Shown piece by piece: positions 10,902 to 22,612 of a DNA stretch of 64,000 nt (the first letter of the stretch is position 1; the number at the start of each line of letters is the position of its first letter). The translations under genes were made by a program, and so were the position numbers. Origin of the DNA: Mangifera indica (Eukaryota; Streptophyta; Magnoliopsida; Sapindales; Anacardiaceae); contig NC_058151.1 of the NCBI RefSeq assembly GCF_011075055.1, positions 8,884,251-8,948,250 of the forward strand. The letters are read 5' to 3'. Under the pieces are notes generated by a model that was not told the DNA's origin, made no database searches, and saw nothing but the letters and a program-made list of their open reading frames with translations.

Positions 10902-12757
10902 GGCCAAATGACTAATGCCCACCCAAGGTTTTGTGAGACTAAAGTAAACTGTGAATTTTTAAAAATCTAAACATCCATTAATTCATTATTAATTTTAAAA
11001 ACTAACATTCTTTTTTAACTTAATTTTAAAAAATTAACTTTCACCTCCACTATATATACTTTTTAGGGTTTTATGTTTTAAAATGAACATTCGACCTCTC
11101 AAACTTTGAAACATTACACTTATACCCCAAAAACTCTATTATATCTTTCTGATGATCGTTCTTCCTAGTGTTCCTCTTCGGCGGTATCTCCTCCCCTCCC
11201 TGGTGATTTCTAGTGATGTGACTAACATTCATGTGATGTCATCAGACCTATCTATACATCTAGACACATCAATTGGGCTGGGCTAAATGGAGGCCCGGCC
11301 CGAAGCACGAAAAAAGGCTCGGACATGATAAAGCCCGGCCCGGCACTGTAGAGTGTCGGGCTGGGCCTAAGGCTTTAATATTAGGCCTATGGGCTGGCCC
11401 GGCCTGATCCGATACTGTTTATATATATATATATATATATTTTCCTGGGCAGTATAAGCAAAAGGCAACAGAAGCAAATTTTGGCTTCTGCTGCCTTGCG
11501 ACAGAAGCAGATTTTTGCTTCTGTCTTGGTCTGCTTCTGCCTTGGCAAAAGCAGATTTATGCTTCTGCTAGGCAGAAGCCTCTGTATAATTTAAGAAAAA
11601 AATTTTTTTTAAATAAATCAATTTTATTTCTTTTTATTTTCACTTTTATTTATAAATCTTTTAATCACTCAATTTTAATTATTTCATTATATTTTCAATT
11701 TCATTAACTCTCTTTCAAAAAATATCTAAATTCGTAAATAATAATTATTTATTTTTGAAGAATTCAGAGATTTAAATATAAAAGATGAGTAGATAAATAT
11801 TATATAGTAAATATATTTTATTTATATTTTGTAATTTATACCGTATGTAAATTAATTTATTTATACTATGTTATTAATTTATAATATTTTTCATCATATA
11901 ACTACGGTATTCCTCCGTCACAAGTGACGGGTTATAAATAAAATATTCGGGATACTATTATCGGTTTTAATAATTGAAAAAAAATTATGTTAAAAAATGT
12001 TAATTAAATTTTTTTAAAAAAAATTGATTAAATGGGTCGGGCCGGCCCGATTAAAGCCCAACTCGGCACAGCCCCATTAAAGCCCGGCCCAGTCCGATTA
12101 AGGTCTTTTATTATATGGTTCGGGCCTTGGGCCTTTATATTTTAATGGGTCGGCCCAACCCGAAGGCCGGTTACTGTTTGGGCCTTAGGCCCGGCATGGC
12201 CCATTAGCTCGATGGGCCGAGTTGGAGCCAGCCTGGCCCGGCCCATTGACATCTCTATATGCATCCATTGACGTATAGATCGTCATAGATCTTTGCGATT
12301 TTTGCATAGATTCGTGCACAAAAATATGGCCATTTCAAACTAGATTTTTTATGGTTTCTACGTCCAGAAACCACCAAGAGGGGGAAGATGTTGCCGAAAA
12401 GGAACGTAGAGAACAACAATCGCCGGAAAAATGGAATGAAGTTTTAGGGGGAAGTGCAATGTTTCAAAGTTTAAGGGAGGTGACATTCATTCTAAAATAT
12501 AAAACTCTAAAATTCATATATGGCGGGGGTGAAAGATTAAATGTTTAAAATTAAGCTAAAGAAAAATTGTTAGTTTTTAAAATTAAAAGGGCAAAAGAAA
12601 TAACATTTTTTTGTTTAAATACAAATTTTAAATGATGATTTTACTCATGACTCTAACAATCAAAACTAATAGATGGACGAGTACTTGAGTTTTTAAAAGT
12701 TAATTAAAATTATTTTAGATATTTACTATACCGTAAATAGGAATAAGCCTTTTAGCC
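10902..12757. mobile_element. Non-autonomous MULE-type element 1 with long terminal inverted repeats
   Basis: The left end (GGCCAAATGACTAATGCCCA, then CCCAAGG) is the inverse of the right end (reverse complement GGCTAAAAGGCTTATTCC). The arms run for more than 200 bp, for example AAACTTTGAAACATTACACT on the left against AGTGCAATGTTTCAAAGTTT on the right. The flanking nine bases are TTTTTAAAA (10893-10901) and TTTTTTAAA (12758-12766), 8 of 9 identical, as expected for a Mutator-like 9-bp target duplication. There is no transposase. A hAT element (11261-12257) sits in the centre. Confidence 0.72.
11261..12257. mobile_element. Non-autonomous hAT-like element nested in MULE 1
   Basis: 997 bp bounded by TAGACACATCAATTGGGC and, inverted at the other end, TAGAGATGTCAATGGGCC. 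Flanking octamers are TATACATC (11253-11260) and TATGCATC (12258-12265), 7 of 8 identical, matching an 8-bp hAT target duplication. Both subterminal zones are packed with GGCCCGGCCC-type motifs in opposite orientation. The interior has an (AT)n run at 11419-11440 and a cluster of GCAGAAGC/GCTTCTGC inverted motifs at about 11460-11585. No transposase ORF is present, so it would depend on an autonomous relative. Confidence 0.82.
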
Positions 12758-12921
12758 TTTTTTAAATATGACCATCTTTCACGAGGTTAGACACAATGTC
12801 CTTTTTATTCATGACTGGCAATATTTATTATTATAATTTTTCACATTAATTTAATATATGTCAATGAGTTGTTGGTAGGTGTAGCCTGGGAGCCCTCACT
12901 AATCAAAAATAATTTTGTAAA

Positions 12922-13602
12922 GACTAAAAGACTTATTCCAATACAAGGTTTCAAAATCCTAAACATTTATCTGTCATTTAATTTTTATTAAAAATTTATG
13001 TTAGGGTTAAGAATAAAATTATTATTGATGACTAAACTCTAAAACTCTAAAAACTTATATCATTTCTCTCAATTGATTTAAAAAACTAATAATTTTCTAT
13101 CATAATTAAGTTTTTAAAAGTTACGATCCTCCTCTCTCCCTCCTAGCAATGTCTTTAACTCTTTGACACTTTCTCTCCCGATGACTCTCTCTCCTAATGA
13201 CATTATCCCCACGAAACTTTGATTTGGACAATGAAGACGTCATCCAAACAAACCTTCGACTGGACAACAAAGGCGTTGCTCAGAAGAATCTGGATTCATC
13301 TGTCAAGAGAGAGAGCAGTTATCATTCACCAGATTAGTTTTTAAACCCTAGGAAAAAAAAAAAAAATTTTTCAAATTTTAATTATAAGAGGAAATTATTA
13401 GTTTTTCAAATTAATAAGAGAGGGGAGAAATGATATAAATTTTATATTTTTTAATATTATTACTTAAATGATGATTTTACTTTTAATTTTAATAGAATAT
13501 TCTAATGAAAGTTAGATGACGGGCAGGTGCTTAAATTTTTAAAACTTTTCAGGTGAAAGCGTTATTTGCAGCAAACCTTGGGTGGGAACAATACGTTTGA
13601 CC
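12922..13602. mobile_element. Non-autonomous MULE-type element 2
   Basis: 681 bp with inverted ends: left GACTAAAAGACTTATTCC; right, reverse-complemented, GGTCAAACGTATTGTTCC. The right terminus resembles that of element 1, including CCCACCCAAGGTTT. It is flanked by a perfect 9-bp duplication, TTTTGTAAA at 12913-12921 and 13603-13611. The centre holds CT-rich and GAAGACGTC-containing sequence. No coding capacity is seen. Confidence 0.85.
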
Positions 13603-13957
13603 TTTTGTAAAACACTAAAATTATGTGCACAATACGCAAACAATAACATATTAATATATAATTGGGCCAGTCACACAATTCGGATTTCCTCACTTCTTCA
13701 CCAGAAATGGCCTCTAATCGCCAGAATAATGAAAAAGAAAAAAATCAGTTTCTGGGTCGGGTGCATGAGTGAGTTTTATTATGCAAGAAAAAACTTGCAA
13801 CATCCAAAGAATAATATCACTTGTGTGCGTGAATTTTTTTTATGTACAATTGGAATCACTTTTATGAATAATTACTAAGGTCATAATAACATAATTATAT
13901 ATTAGAAAATGGTTGATTAAGTAAATATTTTACGCATGGTATTGTCACTGGAAAAAT

Positions 13958-15730
13958 GTAACACCCCACTTTGGGAACATTCCCCTAATAGTAATTATCT
14001 TAAAAAAGACATGTCACATATAAATAAAAGTTTAAATTAAAACACTCATTTAACGTAGATGAATGAGTAATACCATATCTTTATGTTTATTACATCAGCG
14101 TGTCAAAAGATATCCCGATAATACGCTTAACAGTTACAAATAAAACATTACTCCCGATGTGTTGTGAAAATATTAATTAAGGCAATGGAATAACCATAGC
14201 CAAATTTACAGCTTAGAGTGGTGATCCACTTGCCTACTTGTATATCTTACCATCTTTCCTACCTGCAAATATAAAACAAGGAATTTCGTGAGTATAAATA
14301 CTCAATAGACACTCATGATTTCGATAGTATTCCTTATTAACATTTCCTTGACAAAGTCTTACTATTGAACGTGCCTCGAGTGCAATGACTTGTCAATTGT
14401 CTCAAGTGTCTCTTATGGCATTTGTCTCAGATGCATATCGTATCGAACATCCATCTTAGGTACCTTATTTAATCGTAACCGGGATGGACACCCCTCTCAG
14501 GTGTTACTTACCTCCCTTTAAATAATGAATTATTCTCATTCCACTTTCAATAATTGAGATGTCTCATCAATCAATCGGTATATTCACAATACTAAGACAT
14601 CTCATCAATTGGCGTGTGCATTCTCAATACAAAAGACATCTCATCAATTAGCCTCCGATGCAACTCACTCATAGTTATATACAATTATATCACATTTTTG
14701 GACCTGACCCCTTACAACTATCCTCAGCAAAGTTTCACTGTTTTATGCATCCCTAACACACCCGGCTAGACACTCATCTCAGGTGTCTTCTATGCCTTTG
14801 TATTGGACAGGGCATTCATCTCAAATACCTTTTATGTCTATATTCATTAAATTCGAACACCCATCTCAAGTATCGCTCACATCATGTGTTGAATTAATTC
14901 TATTTTCCCTTATTCGGAACCAAGACATCTCATCAATCGATTCGAACATTCTCAAGATCAAGATATCTTATCAACTAACGTCCAATACAACTTACAATTA
15001 TACCTTATGTGTTTGAGCTTAGTCCTTTACAAACCGTTATGGACACCAAATATATCTCCACGTTTGTAAATAGTACTAACGTTACCTTTCCAAGATTTGG
15101 CCTGTTCGTGAAATGTTTGGCATGGATGTGTTAGGGGTTGCTGGAGTGTTTTTAAATGGTGTAGGTGCGCCAAAACATTTGTGGTTGCACACATGGCATC
15201 CCAACCTAAGCAAAATGCAATTTAAATGGTGCAGGTGCACCTTGATTCATGCGGATGTGGACACTGGATCCCAGTAGGTATAAATGCATTTTAATTGATG
15301 CATGTGCACCTTATTTTGCTGCAGACATGCGCACAGTATAACAGCCCAAAGTTCTATATATATAATTAATTAATTACTTCCTTCTTCTTCTCATTTATTT
15401 TTGGCAGGCCACCTTGCATCTTCAAATCTCGTTGCAGAATCACGCACGAAGGAAAGACCCGCCGGAGCCTTCGCACCTCCTGACTCTCGTGCTGCATGTC
15501 CGACGTTCACGACGCACGTCCGGCGTTCATGGTACTAGCCTGGTGCGCCCGCTTCGCGGCTGCCATGTGAGCTGCTCGTCGACGGCGCTCCTACAGGTGC
15601 TCGTCCAGCACTCCGGTGAACCCCACCCCAGGCATGCCTAGGCTACTAGCCTGGCTCTTGGCGGCATCGGACGGTGATCCAGCCACAGCGCCACCGCGCA
15701 CATCTCGTGCGGGTGTGACTAGTGTCTGCG
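13958..15730 (+). repeat. LTR-like repeat C, copy 1 (forward)
   Basis: Starts TGTAACACCCC. It aligns by eye along most of its length with the reverse complement of 21130-22612. Shared blocks include AAAACACTCATT, AAAAGATATCCCGA, TAAATACTCAA, GACACCC-TCTCAGGTGT units, (A)GACATCTCATCAATT units, TTGGTGCATGTGCACCTT-like sequence and a GC-rich zone with GCCTAGGCTAC. The TGTAACA start suggests an LTR, but no matching 3' end, primer site or polyprotein was found. The extent beyond 15730 is uncertain. ORFs in the GC-rich part look fortuitous. Confidence 0.55.
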
Positions 15731-17587
15731 GTCGCGCGTGCACCTGCCAATCTCCAGTGTCTGAAACGGGATGTTTGGAATTCTGAACATCTCCGATTAT
15801 TCATCAAAAATCCAGGCTCGCCCTTTCTCATACACACATTCATCAAAACTTCCACTGGCCAATCATTATCAACAATGCAACATGTTATCTCTTCTTGAAT
15901 ATATATAAATATGCAGACGTTACAGACCATGCAAGGCTTACATATTTCAAACTACACATACACACCATGACAATCACGCTTCCCACAAATTTCAGGATAT
16001 ACATTCATGGCATAAAAAGCCTTGAACATTGAGTTTCAGCGCCAAAAAAGGGGATTGATGGCCTAGCTCTCCTCCGGCAATTATTTCAATCTTTGCGTGG
16101 CAACGGTCCCCTCGATGACCTCCTTTCCTGGCTAGTGAACGGAAAGTCTTTCTCTCTCTTTTACTGCGCAAGAAAAAGATATTGGGAATATGACAAGTAT
16201 TCAATGGAGAAGAGAAAATTCATTTTTTCTTTGTGTAGAGGAAGCAAACAAAATATCAAGCAGAGAGGCTTCTGAAACCGTCTCCTTTTTTTATGTTGTT
16301 GTCCCTTCAAAATGTCTCAGGTGAGTCATGCTTAGTAAGCAATACTCAACCAGATGTCAATCCGGCTGTTTGATTTGAATAATATTTTATTATTAAAATA
16401 AAAATATTATCTTAAAGAATGATTACTTAGAAGATTACTGCATATAAATGATTATTATGTTTGATAAAATTGGATAGATATAAATAATTATTGTGTTTGG
16501 TTAAGGGTAATAAAAAATACTAGTAAATTATTTTACTTAAATGATTTTGAATATAATTATTTTTATATTATTTATCATATTAATTAAAAATAAATTTATT
16601 TTTGTCTCAAAAAATTAATAAATAATAATATAATTATAATAAAATCAAGATTAGTTTGATAATTTTTAAATACCTAAAGTGAAGGTGCTAATACGATTAC
16701 CACCTATATTATCTGTTACGTCAGCATTGGTAATAGAAAATTATTGTAATATTTTATTACCGACAAACAAAAAAAAAAAAAAAAAAGAAGAGAAACCACA
16801 ACATATTTCTAATTTTTCAGAAATAACTGCCTACTCTGCACATGCACACCATTTAACACTGATCAACACCCCACAAATTCCAATCACGGAGTCTTTGAAA
16901 GAAAAACCCAAAAACCAAATCATAATAATAACTATAAATAAAAGAATGAGGCAACTCAGCTCAACACAAACACAACCAACCATTCTGTTAAAATGTTCTA
17001 TGCTATCTGATTATCCCACATTACAAGTTACAACATGCTGTAGCTGATGATCTTTTCATATCCTTACATTTCTAACATGTGAATAAGAATGTATCAGTTT
17101 GTACACAAAGTTGAACTCTGCAGGAATGGCCTTGCCTATCTGCTTCTTTCTTTGTTTTCGGTATTACATCACTGAATATCCACTTTTACTTCTCTCTACA
17201 TCCATAATAAATTAACAGTATGAACTTCTCAATGCCCGATCTACATTCTTGCATCCATAAAAATAATGTCCAGTACCCAAACCTTAAATACCATCATATT
17301 TACACATAAACAAGTTCCAAACAATGATCTAGAATGCTAGATCTAACTTTTCAATCAACACAAACCAGGGGCCCTGCCAAATGAATTATGAATTAACTTA
17401 TATCTACCTATATCAAATTCTTTTGCTGAGAAAAGTTGTAAATCTATGACTATATACCACATGATCTTGCTCAACTTATTAATTACGGAAATTTTCTGGC
17501 AAAAGTAACATGCTATGTTAGTGCGAAAGTGTAGAATAGAAAGACTAACTTCAACTCTGAAGAATCAGTGATGTACTTAGAAGAGAT
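15731..17587. other. Intergenic region 3' of DHHC gene 2
   Basis: The first part (to about 16280) may still belong to repeat C. From about 16360 to 16770 the sequence is extremely AT-rich with TGTTTGATTTG and TGTTTGGTTAAGGGTAATAA motifs common in short plant MITEs, but I could not match two inverted ends. 17045-17587 is the likely 3' UTR and downstream flank of the minus-strand gene. No further gene is seen. Confidence 0.35.
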
Positions 17588-19625
17588 CTAATGTGTCCTC
17601 TTATCGGTGGAGTACTGTGGTGCATATTTTGGTGCTCGAGTAGGTGCCAAAAATGGATCAAATGTAGCAGTGCCATTTCCTGCCTTCTTCAAATTACCAT
17701 CAATACCATTAAAATCCAAATTTTGAAAAATCCTTGGTATGCGGCTATCCACATCCTTCCCACTCTTCCCCATTTCTTGGTCAAATTTTTCTTTTGGATT
17801 AATGAAGTCTTCACTATATTCTGAACGAAAAGATCCAATTACTGAAACATCATTTTCTGTTGTCCAATCTCGGAAATTAATCATTGAAGGTGGGACCTTT
17901 GAGAAGAAAATTTCTTTAAGATTCTTTCGCATCCCGTTATTGAAGGGGTTTTGCTTCTTATCATACCGGTACCGAAAATTTTCATAAGTTGTCTGTGAAA
18001 AAATCAAATACCAGAAAAGAGGAATTCAGTCCAAGAGTAGAACACTGCACATGCAGTTAATATGCAGACAGGCTACCACAATTAGAGGTAAAAAATGCAT
18101 CAATAATCTTGCGGGCATGTAACTTGAACTAATATAAACTTTGATTTAACAGGATTCGTTTTGAAGAGGAAACACAATTTACAAAATGACAATTAGAGAT
18201 AGATTGATAAAGAAAGAACTGTTCTGTCCCTCCCTATACCTCCTTTTTTCTTTCTTCATCCTCTTGTACATCCAAATATCATATAACACAAAATATATAC
18301 CAAGATGCACAAAACAACATATAGTTATGAATTTCATGTGCAAATTTCATCAAAAGTAAAGTATAAAGTCGAGAACATTGGAGTTCTGGGTATGTTTTTA
18401 AACAACATAGAGATAAATCTTAGGAGCCAGCTCACCTGGTTGGAGCACATGAGATAAATGTGAAAAACCGTAAGCCCACCAACGAACCAAACAGTTACAA
18501 AGCAATATATTATGAGAGCAACTGATAAAATATCTTCAGACATGACCGTCAACAAATTGCCTTCCTTACGTAAGACGTTCATCCAAGAAAAGAAAAAGAC
18601 ATATAGGCACAAGAATGTCGAGGTTGATATAAAACAAATGAAGAATGGATAATTGCGCTGCAATCATGTCAACATGGAGAGAAGGATAGTTGGTATCTTC
18701 CCACAATCAAATATAATAAAGCAACTGTCTTAATAATAAGTGAAAACAAGTCAACAGATAAAGTATGAGCAAACACATACTATTCCGATGCATTGTCCCA
18801 CCCATGGACAGTGATGATCAAACTTCTGAACACAGTTGTTGCAGATTGAGCAATGAGAAGCTCTTGGTGGCCGATACAACAAACACGTGTCACAGAACTT
18901 AACTCTAATTGATAGGCCATTAATAATTAAATCCTTAGTCCGAGGCAATCTCAAATTAAGAGCTTTGTTGTTAACCCACTCTGTTGATTGAGTAATTTTT
19001 CCAAATGAATTATCCAGTTCAGGTGGACGTACATTCCTTGGGATTATCCCAGGATCCCTACCAGAGGTTAGGAAGAGAAAAGAAAAAACCTGCAAAAATG
19101 AAAGCATTCGAAAATGTCAGAAAACTCAACCATCCAAACTTGTGTAATTCAATAAAACAATATTCATAATACAAAACCCACCAAAGTTGTAAGAACAAAG
19201 GCTCCAATCAATACCAGGTAGTGATAAACAGGATTTCCCCGGTAGATTAACAATAACATTTTGAAGCAAAACGCCATTGCAGGACCTCCAATCATAATTG
19301 ACGTTAAAACTAAGGATGATGCATCTGGACCACAAATAAGTCTCCCACCACAAAAAAATTTCTGAGATCACAAAAAGAAAAAAAAATGTCCATATAACTA
19401 AATCATCTACAAACAAAAGAATTCATAACGAAACAGCATCGAAATCATAAATAAAAACTGAATCAACTGTATAAACGATGACAAATTGCAGAGAGAATTG
19501 GGAAAATAAATAATTACATTGTTACCCTTCCAAATCTTATAGAGCCTGGTGGTTTTGGGTTTGGGAAGAGACGTACCATCAATTTCACCGGAAAAAGAAT
19601 GAACCTGAGCATTGTTCTTACTCAT
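17588..19625 (-). CDS. DHHC-type protein S-acyltransferase (gene 2, tandem paralogue)
   Basis: Predicted membrane palmitoyltransferase, same class as gene 1. Five exons (minus strand): 19625-19518, 19361-19182, 19089-18781, 18657-18436, 17992-17588, all GT-AG and in phase 0, giving 407 aa. The start [10 protein letters not shown] is the last ATG before the conserved [10 protein letters not shown] block. [12 protein letters not shown], a DPG motif, [19 protein letters not shown] at 187-190 (catalytic C190), four hydrophobic segments and TTYE at 274-277 are all present. Exons 2, 3 and 4 have exactly the lengths of gene 1 (180, 309, 222 bp), showing origin by tandem duplication. Introns are much shorter, and the C-terminal tail is about 50 aa shorter and diverged. 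No disabling change is seen. The gene lies between inverted copies of repeat C. Confidence 0.94.
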
Positions 19626-21129
19626 TTTGTCTGCAAAATCTTTTCTGCTTTCTCTTTTTACATGAAAATAATAAATGCAGAAAAGATAATCATGCACATA
19701 ATTCTTACAATACAAAATCAAAAAACAAAAACACAAACATGAAATTTTCAATTAAAGCGAATGAAAATATATCAAACGCTTTAATTATTTAGTTTTTTTT
19801 TAATTTTTAATTTCTATTACATTTCTCTCCCTCTATTTTTAATCAAAACATAATGGAAAAAATGCAAATAATTAGGTCTGTTCAGCATTCCTTACCAGCT
19901 CAATTCTATAACAGACATTGCATAGCGTGATTTTCGGGAAGAAAACCAATCAAATAAATACAAAATAATCTAATATTACCGTTAACATTAATGGCACTTA
20001 ATGAAATCAAAGAGGAAAATAGTCATAATCTTTAGTCTGAATGTCTAGTATTTACTCCTCTTAAATCAAATTTACAATGACATCAAAAAGTAAATCATCA
20101 TTGAAATAATGGCACATTAATAAATACAATAACATTGATGGCACTTAATTATTATTTATTTATTTATTATTTCTTCTTCACCGCCCCTTCCCTTCCCCAC
20201 CACCACTAGCAATCTTTCAAGCTTCGACGAGCATATTACACTGAGTTATCTCGACGCAAACATGCATTCTACATTCACGTCCCTAAAATAACATCCACTT
20301 CCAATACAATCACCACTGATTCAACACAACCCACTTCTTCTGCCACAGTGACCTTCTCAATCAGCTCTCATCTCTAAATCATGTGGAACTCGCTCTCCGT
20401 CATTCTATTTGCCATCATCCAGCCTTGCCATGAAAAGGGGTTGACTCCTTTTTACAAAGAAGGGAGTTGCATCTGATGAGAGAAAAATTTTCTTTTATTA
20501 AAAAAAAAAGAGAGGGAGCTGCGTGAGAGAAAGGAAAAAGAAAAGAAAAGAAAATAGGGGAAAGAAGATAAAGTAGATAGGCGGACCACATTCCGTTCTT
20601 CGACACAGAATCCAGTCACGTAGAGAGCGAGAGGGCAGAAGTCGGTGTTCACTGACCAGGGAAGGAAATCGCCGAGGAAAAACCTTGCCACGGGAAGACT
20701 GTCGTAAACGCCAAAGGACGGGTAGGTCTTCAATCTTTATTCCTTCTTGCGTCAAATTCCGTGATTAGGATTTCCGAATGTATGTGTATAATTTCGTTGG
20801 ATGATATCTATATATATATATATATATATATCATGTTTTATGTGTGTATATTTTTAACATATGGATTCCTTGCGTATGGCTTCCGGGTTTGTGTATAATG
20901 GATATCAGGGGAATATATATACGGTGATGATTTGTAGGCCATCAATCCTTAATTTTCTTGCATCCAAGTCTTGTAATTAAGGTCTTTGTATGCTGTGCTT
21001 TGTACGTTTCTAGGGAGTACAGATTATGTATATTGTGGCGTTTGTGCCTGCTTAGTCTTTATATGTGAGTATGAGAACTTGTTGATAGGGATTTGTAATG
21101 GACGGTTAGAGACGTTAGGACCCCTGGAA
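19626..21129. other. 5' flank of DHHC gene 2
   Basis: Contains the presumed 5' UTR and promoter of the minus-strand gene. A (TA)n tract lies at 20809-20831 and a purine-rich stretch at about 20490-20580. Short ORFs at 20415-20755 are low-complexity Phe/Ser/Leu sequences without a recognisable product. No transposon ends were found. Confidence 0.35.
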
Positions 21130-22612
21130 TTTTAGATCGTTGGAAGTCGACGGTGGAATGCTGCGGTCACGGCAGGGCACAGGTGCATGAGAATTGCACG
21201 GCTGTGCCTTGGCTGGGTGACCACCCGACGCCGCCTGGAGCCACGCTGGTAGCCTAGGCACGTCTGTAGTTCACCAGAGCGCCAGACGTGCACCTCCAGA
21301 AGCACTGTCTCTGGCGAGCAGCGCGCATGCTGAATGTACGCCGTGAACGCCGGACTTGCGAAATCTCCGAGTCGGTGTGCGGTTGTGCATCTGGTACAGG
21401 TCAAACGTCCGTCGTTGTTGATGAAGGCAAAGTCCCCGTCGTTTTCTTTGAAGGAAAGAAAAAACACTGCATGCCATGAATTAAAGAAAAGAGAGACCAC
21501 GGGCTGGGATCCAGTCTGCGCGCCTCGAGGGATTAAGGTGCACATGCACCAATTAAAATGCATTTCTACAAGCTAGGATCCAATGTGCACATCCACACTT
21601 GTTAGGGTGTACCTACACCATCTTAAACACACATGCGTACTAGGTATTTCAGGTTCGAGTCAAATCTTAGAAAGATAATTTTAGCAATATTCATAAACGT
21701 GGGAGATATATTTGGTATTTGTAAGGGTTTGTAAAGGATCAAACTCAAACATGTAAGACGTAACTGCATATGGTATTGAGAGTGCATGGGCCAGTTGATG
21801 AGATAATGTGGTATTGAGAATATATAGATCAGTTGATGAAACTTCCTAGTATTGAGAGTGCATGAGTCAATTGTTGAGACGTCCTGAAATTGAGAGTGCA
21901 TGAGCTAGTTGATGAGACGTTCGAGTATTGTGAATGCACGAGCTGATTGATTGACGTCTTGGTCATTAGAAGTGGAATAAAAATAATTTGTTACTTTAAG
22001 GGAAGGTAAGTGACACCTGAGATGGGTGTGCATCCCTGTTATAGTTTTAAGAGACACCTGAGATGGGTGTCTATCTTGATTATGGTTATAAGAGGTACCT
22101 AAAATGAGTGTTCCATTCAATATGCATATGAGACGAATGCCCATAAGAAGAACTTGAGATGAGTGTCCAACCATTGTATCTAGGGCGCGTTCAACATTGA
22201 GATTTTGTCGGGGGAAAAGGTTAATGGGAAATATCATCGAAATTATGAGGACATTTTGAGTATTTATATTCATCGTATTCTTTATCTTGTATTTGTAGGT
22301 GAGAGAGATGGCAGGACAAGTGCGAAGGCAAGTGATAAGGCATGCTGAGTAGCAATTTTGGCTACTGTTATTTCATTGTCTTAACTAATTTTTTTTTATG
22401 AAATTATACACATTGGAAATAATAAATTTATTTGAAATTGTTAAACTCATTTTCGGGATACCTTTTAGTACATTGATTTAATTCCAATAAATATATGGTA
22501 CTATTAATTCATCTACAATTAATGAGTGTTTTTATTTAAATATTTATTTATGCGTAACACATTCTTTTGGGATAATACCGTAAGGAATATACTTTCGAAG
22601 AGGGATGTTACA
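21130..22612 (-). repeat. LTR-like repeat C, copy 2 (reverse)
   Basis: Inverted copy of 13958-15730: its reverse complement starts TGTAACATCCC at 22612 and follows the same order of blocks down to the GC-rich zone near 21190. The divergence is large enough that the insertion looks old. It contains the 38-bp tandem array at 21773-21962 and several GACACCTGAGATGGGTGTC-type imperfect palindromes at about 22010-22165. No coding sequence is supported. Confidence 0.55.
21773..21962. repeat. Five-copy 38-bp tandem repeat
   Basis: Units start at 21773, 21811, 21849, 21887 and 21925, each beginning GTATTGAGAGTGCATG or a close variant and containing AGTTGATGAGA. The spacing is exactly 38 bp. The same unit, inverted, occurs at about 14550-14660 and 14925-14965 in the other copy of repeat C, with fewer regular copies. 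Confidence 0.85.

Noticed and set aside
15414..15930. ORFs in the GC-rich segment (plus 75 aa, minus 94 aa)
   Set aside because: They lie in repeat C, have biased Arg/Pro/Cys composition and no recognisable domain. High GC content alone lengthens chance ORFs.
17588..19625. DHHC gene 2 as a pseudogene of gene 1
   Set aside because: All splice sites, the DHHC and TTYE motifs and the reading frame are intact; only the tails differ.
20415..20755. Overlapping minus-strand ORFs rich in Phe, Ser and Leu
   Set aside because: Low-complexity translations of a purine-rich tract in three overlapping frames, with no conserved motif.
21132..21563. 143-aa minus-strand ORF and overlapping ORFs
   Set aside because: They fall in the GC-rich end of repeat C copy 2; the other copy does not preserve the frame.
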